64,000 nt of DNA from Gnetum montanum (lineage: Eukaryota; Streptophyta; Gnetopsida; Gnetales; Gnetaceae). The stretch covers positions 479,035 through 543,034 of the forward strand of contig MNCI01004147.1 of the NCBI GenBank assembly GCA_015680685.1, given 5' to 3'. Below the pieces are notes generated by a model. The model did no database searches. It was not told where the DNA came from and worked only from the letters and a program-made list of their open reading frames with translations. Positions 56,901-64,000 of this stretch are shown in pieces (the first letter of the stretch is position 1; the number at the start of each line of letters is the position of its first letter). A program made the translations under genes and the position numbers.

Positions 56901-57750
56901 AGGTTTTCAGTTCCAAGGGCTCCTGTCGAAAGCTTTTAGGGATCTGTAGCTTTCCCCAATCATCACTATCATCAACAATAGATACTTGTTGATGGACCTT
57001 TTCCAATTCATCCATGCTTTCCATATAGGCACATACAAGGCCCTCAGATGGGTCCACGCATAAAGTGTTGTTATCAAAGTCAGCGATCAACCACTGGGTG
57101 CCTTCTTGATTCATGGCTACTACGTATAAGCATCATTGAACTTGTGATTCTTCAGCACACCGACTGCATGCTTGAATGGATGTCCACTTAACAAACCAAA
57201 GTTGCTACACATAGTTGCACCCTGAGTCACTGTACGTGATGCATGGAACGTGCTTCTTTTCGATCTTCCCAAAAGGATTTTCTTTTGAAATTTCAAGGGA
57301 AAGATCTCAAAGTCTCAATCATGCATCCACCATGTTGAGCCAAGCTCTCCCCATTATGATTGGGAAATTCCCCTTGCAATTATCAACCTGGATGAATTAG
57401 AAGTTAGTAGGATAGGACCACCCATAAACGGTGGTCACAATATCTTCTACCAATCCCAAGGGAACAGTTATGGATTGGTCTATCAACTCAAGCTGAATGT
57501 TTCTTTTCTTCATCAGGGTCAAGTTCCCAGTCTTGTACATATCGTGTGAAATCAAATTGACACATGACCTCAAATCTAAGAGAGCTTTGCATGGCTTATT
57601 TCCTGCTACTTAATGGTATATGAGGGGACTCCCCGGATCAGTCAATTTTCGAGGGAGATGACCTGCCTTTATCCAGTCCATTACAACATGTGTTAACATG
57701 ACGATTTGTACTATGAAGGGTGTTTGGCTTGAAGGTTGCTCGAAGGGTTG
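53990..57750 (-). pseudogene. pol: Element C pol: PR, RT, RNase H, INT
   Basis: Protease near 57610-57540 reads ALLDLRSCVNLISHDMYK, with Arg where Athila-type enzymes have Gly in D-x-G. The pre-RT segment is open at 57114-56695. RT (about 56690-56050): KWVSPLIIVLKKDGK, HFPHPFMDQVLDTIAGH, KTTFTSSWGTFTYKNMPFGF, and the active site [12 protein letters not shown] with both Asp kept. RNase H (about 55880-55450): HIMTDASNYALGSVLTQ, TTEKELMVVVFTLEKF, VHTDHSAI. Integrase (about 55150-54200): HEDPCGGRYARQKIAIKILL zinc-binding region, core LISDNKTHFTGTNFCKLMQH and YHPQANGQAEVTNREITMIL at 54792-54583. A GPY-like C terminus ends near KLVVGEI at about 54010. Stops are few but present in each domain. Confidence 0.87.
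53995..54025 (-). other. Pol-end polypurine-like motif, element C
   Basis: Element-sense AATTAGTCGTGGGGGAGATC lies at the 3' end of pol. The equivalent in G (10776-10797) is AATTAGTTGTGGTGGAGATG, in B AATAGTCATGGGGATGTC, in A TTTAGTTATGGGAGATA. It shares its core with the terminal PPT, but may simply code for KLVVGEI. Confidence 0.45.
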
Positions 57751-60209
57751 AATGGTGGAGGCAATTGGAGGTTCAAAGGCATTGGCCACAAGTGAATGTG
57801 AATATATGTTATGGATATTGGGCTAGAAGAAAGGGAATTTCGATGGTTTTAATTCTAATAGACTTGGTTGAGAAGCTAGTTGTAAGTTGACAACCCTCAT
57901 GGCATTATGTTGCTGTGGCTATGATGGTATCTCCCCTTACATAGGTGGAGCAGGAGGTAGCTGAGTAGGGGACTAATGAGTAGGGATGGCAGGAGAAGGT
58001 GACAGAAGATAGTATAGATGTGGGTTCTCTCCCTTAAGTGATGGAGACTATGTTCGAAAGTCTTCCGAGGCATGGTAATGAGTTTGAAATGATGCATGAC
58101 TAGAAGAGTCTCGTGGGGAGACTGGTTGCTGAACGTAGTACCTGTAAGGATCTAGCTATTGGTAAGGGTACTGTTGCCTTGGAGGTGGCATCCCCCATGA
58201 TTGTGGATGTTGCCATTGCTAGTAATACTCGTAGGGTTGCAATGGCACTCCAGTTGGATAATATCCTTATTGCTGGTGGAACTGCCTAGGATTGCCTTGT
58301 GGATAAGGCAATCTTCGGAGTGTTTGCCTTTTTGCCAAAAAAGGATTCAACGTATACACCGCAGACTCTTGTAGATGTGAGATCATCAGGCAACACCCCT
58401 TAGGATGCTTGTACTAGCATATTTCACATCCATCATCCTCCTATGTGTTAGAGTCTGCAACTCATTCTGCCACAGCAACTTTGCCCTTACCTTTATGGTA
58501 GGCACGTTCAACTTCTCTTCTCCTTTTCTAATCTTGCTCATTACTTCGCTCTTTTGATTCCTCTGTGATTTTCAAAATGCTTTAGAACCTTTCATCTAAA
58601 GAATCCCAAATCTTGTCAACCTTGGCCAAAATTTCAGAGGTAAATTTTTATATGGGCAAGGTTTTTTGATTCACCGCTGCATCCAGTGGTGATTCTTCCT
58701 CCTCTTTACAAAATCAGACTTTCCACTTTCAGATGGAAGGATCCCGATTATACTCTTATGCACTCTCTTTTTTCCTTAATTCCCCTTCTTCTTTGGCCAC
58801 CTTCTCAATGAGACGCTGTAGTTGATGGGCCCTCAATTCAGATAGTTGTCCCTGAGCGTAAATGCCCAGAGTCTTTCTTGTTTTAAAGTGAAGCCCATCT
58901 ATGATATGGCGGAGCTGTTCCCGCTAAGAGTAGCCATGACCAATGCATCGATGTAACAATGAGTAATATTTTCCCATGGCTGCATCCAAGGGTTCATGAC
59001 CACCCTGTTTGCACCCTTGGATCTATCATCTCAAATTAGCCACTTTGGAGTAGGTTTGGTATTTATCATTGAAAATTTCCAACATTGTACTCCATCGTCT
59101 GATTGATTCTGGTTCCAAAGATTCGTACCAGCTCTCCACTTCCTTGATGAGTGTTCAGGGGAACAGCTTGAGTTTCTGCCAATCATTTTCTATGTTCTAG
59201 AGGATGCAAGCATCAAGAAATGCTTGCAAGTAAGTCTGTGGATCACAATTATATCCCCCTTCAAATTTGGGGATATTGTTCATGTCAAGGCACTTGATCT
59301 GACTATCTTTCAAGTGCCTACTAGGTATTTGAACCACCTCAGCTATGTTAAGCATGCTTCAAGTAGCCAACAGTGGTTCATCTGAGTCATAGTCCTATTG
59401 TTGGCCACGACATTTGTTACGATTTCAGCTGCCTCTCCTTTCTTGACAGTGAGACTCATGTGATTGGTCATGCTTTTCCTCACGTCGTCCCCATCAGTCC
59501 TTGCAATCCTATCAGTCCTTACGATCTCCATCACCTCGATCCTTCCTAATACGGTTACAATAGGAGTCAGAACTTGGTAAAGATAAGGTGGAATGAGAAG
59601 ATGGAGAAGAGGGAGGATAACTGCCACCACCCCGATGTCTATATCCTGCTCTACTCTAATGACAACCCTAATCTTCATGTCCATCTTTACCTTTGCCACA
59701 ATCTTTCTTGCATGATACCCCATCATCCTGGGGCTCCCGATCACTTAATTATTTACTTTGAATGATGGACTAGATGATCTGATGCATTGGAGGAGGTTTG
59801 GCCAAATGGGGATCGTGAAAAATAGGTTTCTCATCATCATGCAGGTCTTGCAAGAATAAAGGGTTACTAAACTGTTTCCCCTTTATGTGTTCATGGTGTT
59901 TCGCCTGTTTCCAGTCCCGTACACGTTGTGCCTCATTAGGACGATAGTCTTAGTAGTCATGATCCTCATGATGTATTCCACACCACAGTCCTGAATGCCT
60001 AGTTTGGTAAGATTTTGAAGTAGCATTCTAGGAACTAATCGATCAAGAGGTAATATGATGTTACCCTCCATATCCTGCCATCGCAGATGCTCATCCTGAT
60101 GTAGGATAAAGGTAAAGTTGGGGATATACTCATCTGGATGTGTATATACCACCCGACATTCCTACGGCACTGGTGGGTTGGATCTATCTCACCTATCAGA
60201 AGAAGACAT
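57750..60209 (-). pseudogene. gag: Element C gag
   Basis: Start MSSSDR at 60209. The N-terminal open part (60152-59883) contains YIPNFTFILHQDEHLRWQDM. A Ser-rich segment (YPPSSPSSHSTLSLPSSDSY, about 59625-59565) leads to an Arg/Asp/Lys/His-rich stretch (IRKDRGDGDRKD, EEKHDQSHESHCQERRG; about 59560-59400). The capsid-like domain starts near 59320 (DMNNIPKFEGGYNCDP, YLQAFLDACILQNIENDWQK, LKLFPWTLIKEVESWYESLE) and has ALDAAMGKYYSLLHRCIGHG-like C-terminal blocks near 58960. The zinc knuckle reads CEIC*YKHPKGCC near 58430-58395, i.e. CX2CX3HX4C with one Gln-to-stop. A Gln/Pro/Tyr-rich tail follows (RQFHQQ, QQYPYQ, YYVQQPVSPRDSSSH). About a dozen stops in total. Confidence 0.82.
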
Positions 60210-60355
60210 TTTTTATGTTAGGTAACAACTAAACTAGTGTGCCTTATTCTTTTACTTAAATCGCCTAGTGTGTGTAGATTTCACTATCCTGGGTCCGTTC
60301 AAATGAAGTGAATGATGATCTTGCTAATACTAGATAGTGCATGTAAGACTAACAG

Positions 60356-60373
60356 TCCCTGGCAATGGCACCA
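60356..60373 (-). other. Element C primer-binding site (tRNA-Asp type)
   Basis: Element-sense TGGTGCCATTGCCAGGGA, next to the 5' LTR; three transitions from the tRNA-Asp complement. Confidence 0.87.
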
Positions 60374-60374
60374 A

Positions 60375-61227
60375 TGATGAGTGCCGAGGTACCCCTATGC
60401 CCAACCATATGAATCATGGGTGTTCACGCGTGACTCGATTGAATTCTATAGATTGTAAGCACTTGCATACACTGAACTCTAGCCAGCAAAACCTTAGTTA
60501 GAATAGTCGTTGTCTTCCCAACATCACTTGTGATATTCTAAAGCGATGGTTAAGTGAGATTGAGGCAAATGATTTTTATTGGTTTTCTTTTTATCTTTTA
60601 AGGTCTAATTCTTTAATTGTAGGGAATGGAAAGTTGTGTAATTTATAATTGTTCTACTCTATCGCTTAACTCTCCCTAACATAAGCAACCGATCCCATCT
60701 TCCGTGCACATCTTGAGCATACCCTAACCACTACTGGGTTACTAGACGTTAAGCGTCACTGGGTTACCAAGTGTTTGATATATGTTCGAGATGGTCGTGC
60801 CTATGGTTCTCATAAAATATGAAAGGACAATAACAGTAAAGTGATAACAATAAAAACTTCTAAAATTATTAAAGCGTTGAAATATTAAACTGTTAAAATG
60901 CTTAAGTGATTAAATCCAAATGCTACAAGGAATGCTCAAAAAGCTCGTCTTTATTGTCGATCATGCTAATGGGCTCAAGTACATTAGCACTCGAATAAAG
61001 AGTCGTACACCTTTCTCACACCTACTACAGGCACTTGGAAAATATTCTAACTCTTATGGGAACAAACTACAAGGATGCCTGCATATTTATAACAAGAGAC
61101 AGACTCTATGTTAATGGGGTTGTGTTAACGAATGAACAGATACGTTGACGGGGTCACGTCAACGTGGCCGCATCAACGAGGCTCCGTTAATGTGGCCTAG
61201 TCAACGTATTGACTGAACACTTCATCA
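60375..61227 (-). repeat. Element C 5' LTR
   Basis: 853 bp, TGATGAGTGCCGAGG...CACTTCATCA. TATA box at plus 61081-61092. Compared with 47985-48879 it lacks about 42 bp just downstream of the TATA box (after AACAAACTACAAG). Confidence 0.92.
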
Positions 61228-61232
61228 CCAAG
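61228..61232. repeat. Target-site duplication CCAAG, right of element C
   Basis: Partner of CTAAG at 47980-47984, with one transition. Confidence 0.8.
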
Positions 61233-64000
61233 CCTCGCAAGAAACCATTTTTTAGAACCAATAGCTCCACAAAGCCATCACAAACACTTTTGGCTATTAA
61301 CCTTACTACTTCAGCCTTTGAAATTTCCATCAAGCAACCTTCGAATCAAAGTGCCCCCAAATTACACACTGTCATATTGGCCCATGTGGTCATAGATTGG
61401 ATTAAGCTTGGCCATCTTCCCAATAAGAGATTTCTTTTTGGGAGTCTTCTCATCTACTTATAGATTGCCAAAAATGAACTATGCAAGGCTCTTTTGGATT
61501 TAAGTTCTAAAATTAACTTAATTTCGTAAGAAATGTACAAAGCCTGGAACTTACCTCCATTAAAAAAGAGAAACATTAGATTGGAGCTAGCAGACCAATC
61601 CATCACTATTTCTTTGGGATTGGTAGAGAATATTATGAACATAGTGTATGGGTGATTCTATCCTATTGAATTTTTGGTAATTCATGTGAAAAACAGTAAA
61701 GGAGAGTTCTCTATCATCATGGGAAGAGCATGGTTGAGCACCATAGATGCAAGGTTAGGGATTAGAGATCTGTCCTTGAAGATTTCTATGAAAAATGAAT
61801 TTAAAAAAATTGAGGAGAGTTCCATGCATTACATACAGTGACAAAAGATGTTATTGCATGCAAAGACTATGGACCATCGAAGATACATCACTTCAAGCAT
61901 GTAGTCAATGTGCAAAAATCATAGAGATTCAAAGGTTCTTGTACATAAGAACAACTAAATAGGAAAGCACTCAATGGTTAACAATAGAAAATAAGGCTGG
62001 ATCAACAATATGCATGGAACTAGCTAAGAGCCTCACCAACTCCTACGTTAAAGGCATGAATAAGTTTGAGCAACTCCATTGCCAACACTTTGATGCATAA
62101 AGTAAGATTGAATGGGAAGAGTTGAAGATCCCTGAAACTTTCAAGTAAGAGCCCCTTGAATTAAAGGCTCTATCAGTAGGAATAGAGTGTGCATTTCTAA
62201 ACAATGGCAAGCTGGTCATTATCAATGCCACAGTTGCTACTGCACAGAAGAAGAAATTACTCGAAGTTGTAAAAAAATAGCCATTAGCCTTTGCTTAGTC
62301 ATATCATGAGTTAATAAAGATTGATCTAAGGATATGCCAACACAAAATTTATACAAACTCCTCCATAAAACCAAAGGGACAACCGTAAAGATGCTTGAAC
62401 CCAAAACTCAAGCAAATTGTCAAAGAGGATATTAAACAACTCCTTGAGGCCGAGTTCATTTATCCAATTGCAAATAGCAAGTGGGTTAACCCGCTTGTCA
62501 TTGTGCCCAAAAAAGAAGGAAAATGGAGAGTTTATATAGACTTTAGGTTATTAAATATGACAACCTACAAAGATCATTTTCCATTGTCATTCGTGGACCA
62601 AGTGTTGGATACCATTGCGAGGCATTATTACTACAGCTTTATAGATGGTTATAGTAGCTATAACCAAATCCAGATCACACTAGAGGACCAGGCCAAGACA
62701 ACATTCACAAATCATTGGGAAAATTTTGCATACCAAAGGATGCCCTTTGGCCTATGCAATGCTCTCGCTACATTTCAACGATTGGTCCTTAGCATTTTCC
62801 AGTAATAGATTAGTATCGAGATAGAAGTCTTCATAGATAACTTCTCTACCTATGGGGCCACATTTAAGAAAACATGAGATAGCATTGAGCAAGTGCTTAA
62901 AAGGTGCACGAAGACTAACTTATGGCTCAATTGGCAAAAGAGCCATCTGATGGCCCAAGAGGGTATTGTCTTGGGGCATCGAATTTCAAATAAAGGGATC
63001 AATGTGGATTCAGGAAAAATAAGAGTCATCTAATGAACAACTAGACAACTCAAAATAGTGAAAGATGCGAGGTCATTTCTTAGCCACATTAGTTATTATA
63101 GGTGCTTCATCAAAAACTTTTTAAAGATCGTCAAGCTATTGGTAGAACTTACAAAGAAAGATGCACCATTTTTCTAGACCAAGGAATGTGAAAATGCATT
63201 CCAACAGTTGAAGAAAAAATTTGTAGAAACTTTGATTCTACGAGCACCATACTAGTTCAAGTCATTCCACATCATGACTGATGCATCCAATTATGCCTTG
63301 GGGGATGTGCTTACATAGATGGATGATCAGAAATGTCCATATTACATCCACTATGCAAGCAGAAGTATTGTGGATGTACAACTAAACTACATCACCATTA
63401 AAAAGGAGCTTATGGCAGTGATGTATGCCTTAGAGAAATTTAGGCACTATGTTCTTCGATACAAGGTTTTTATGCACAACAATCACAGTACCATCCGATT
63501 CCTAATGAACAAGCCAATGGTGAGCTCCCATGTCATACAGTGGCTAGTGATCCTCCAAGAGTTTGACTTAACAATGGTTAATCAAAAGGGGACTAAGAAT
63601 GTGATGGCTGATCACTTGTCTCAATTTAGATGGGACAAAAATGAGGATGAGAGCCCTTTATTTGATCAATTTCCTAATGAAAACCTCTGTGCTAGTGCTT
63701 TTAATTCTCAAACTCCCAAGGAAACAAACTGGTATGATAACATCCTCTTTTCTCTACTCACTCAAGAGATGTCATAGGAGTGGGACAACAAGAAGAAGCA
63801 TCAGTTTCTTCATTAGGCCAAAAACTTCATGGTTATCAAGGGTAACCTCTACAATAATTGCACAAATGGCCTGGTTTGATGGTGTGTCTCTGATGCAGAT
63901 CAACTTTGAGTCCCCCAAGATGCACATGAAGGCCCTTATGGGGGCCATTATGTTGGGAGGAGGATGGCCATCAAGATCCTCATGGCAGGATATTATTATC
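61233..64000 (+). pseudogene. pol: Element D pol: PR, RT, RNase H, start of INT
   Basis: PRKKPFFRTNSS linker, then protease at about 61430-61800 (ALLDLSSKINLIS, QSITISLGLVENI, IIMGRAWLSTIDARLGIRDL). RT is open at 62395-62805: NPKLKQIVKEDIKQLLEAEF, KWVNPLVIVPKKEGKWRVYI, MPFGLCNALATFQ. The active site just after it reads IEVFIDNFSTYG, an Asp-to-Asn change. RNase H is open at 63319-63777 (YYIHYASRSIVDVQLNYITI, KKELMAVMYALEKFRHYV, NVMADHLSQFRWDKNEDESP). Integrase starts with DAHEGPYGGHYVGRRMAIKI at about 63915. Stops and small frameshifts occur mainly in the protease to RT interval. Confidence 0.85.

Larger units (their letters stand above)
47985..61227 (-). mobile_element. Element C, full-length Athila-like LTR retrotransposon (youngest)
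   Basis: 13.2 kb, minus strand, inserted at the gag-protease linker of D. Element-sense order: 5' LTR (61227-60375), PBS, gag, PR, RT, RNase H, INT, spacer, internal promoter, candidate intron with an assembly gap, third ORF, PPT, 3' LTR (48879-47985). It has the fewest stops per domain of the Athila-like copies. Its LTRs are identical over long stretches apart from scattered transitions and a 42-bp length difference. Confidence 0.93.
61228..64000 (+). mobile_element. Element D, right part (pol), continues beyond window
   Basis: Plus-strand continuation of D after the C insertion. It runs through protease, RT and RNase H and is cut by the window edge in the integrase zinc-binding region. The third ORF and 3' LTR expected for this family would lie further right. 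Confidence 0.9.

Overview
This window looks like intergenic DNA of a large, repeat-rich plant genome, and every strong protein match is to a decayed retroelement. I found no host gene, no tRNA or rRNA gene and no CRISPR array. The host is probably a seed plant: the primer-binding sites fit plant tRNA-Asp, and the polyproteins are Athila-like and CRM-like Ty3/gypsy. A gymnosperm is possible given the old nested layers and an RTE-type LINE, but the sequence does not prove it. A 7-N gap at 52218 shows a draft assembly. Most breaks in the reading frames look like C-to-T decay (CAG/CAA to TAG/TAA, CGA to TGA).

Layout. Element G (+ strand) enters from the left (1-1897, pol), is split by element A (- strand, 1898-10742, perfect 5-bp duplication ACAAG), and resumes at 10748-16622, ending in its 3' LTR. 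A short unassigned stretch follows (16623-17330), then a 5'-truncated LINE (- strand, about 17330-19930). From about 19940 to 44530 lies an old element E (- strand), cut into pieces by element B (20559-33460, duplication AACAT), a chromovirus F (35677-42677) and element D (+ strand, from 44531). D is itself split by element C (- strand, 47985-61227, duplication CTAAG/CCAAG), and its pol runs off the right end of the window. C looks youngest and E oldest.

A, B, C, D, E and G are one Athila-like clade: LTRs of 780-930 bp with TGATGA...TCATCA ends, a tRNA-Asp-type primer site, a Gag with a Ser/Arg/Asp-rich segment and a CX2CX3HX4C knuckle, then PR-RT-RNaseH-INT. In the four copies where the 3' half is visible (A, B, C, G), a third long sense-strand ORF of about 900-960 codons lies between pol and the 3' LTR, the position of env in retroviruses. 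Its product has a basic N terminus, a globular region, a long coiled coil and a Pro-rich tail.

The most interesting observation concerns this third ORF. In all four copies it is preceded by (i) a block of short words matching the U3 of that element's own LTR plus a TATA box, (ii) a candidate 5' splice site, and (iii) a 255-300 nt interval. In A, C and G that interval ends with a branch-point-like CTAAT/TTAAT and a TAG placed exactly before the ATG. The third ORF therefore looks like a separate transcription unit with its own LTR-like internal promoter and one intron. Element A has lost all of pol but keeps gag and this unit.
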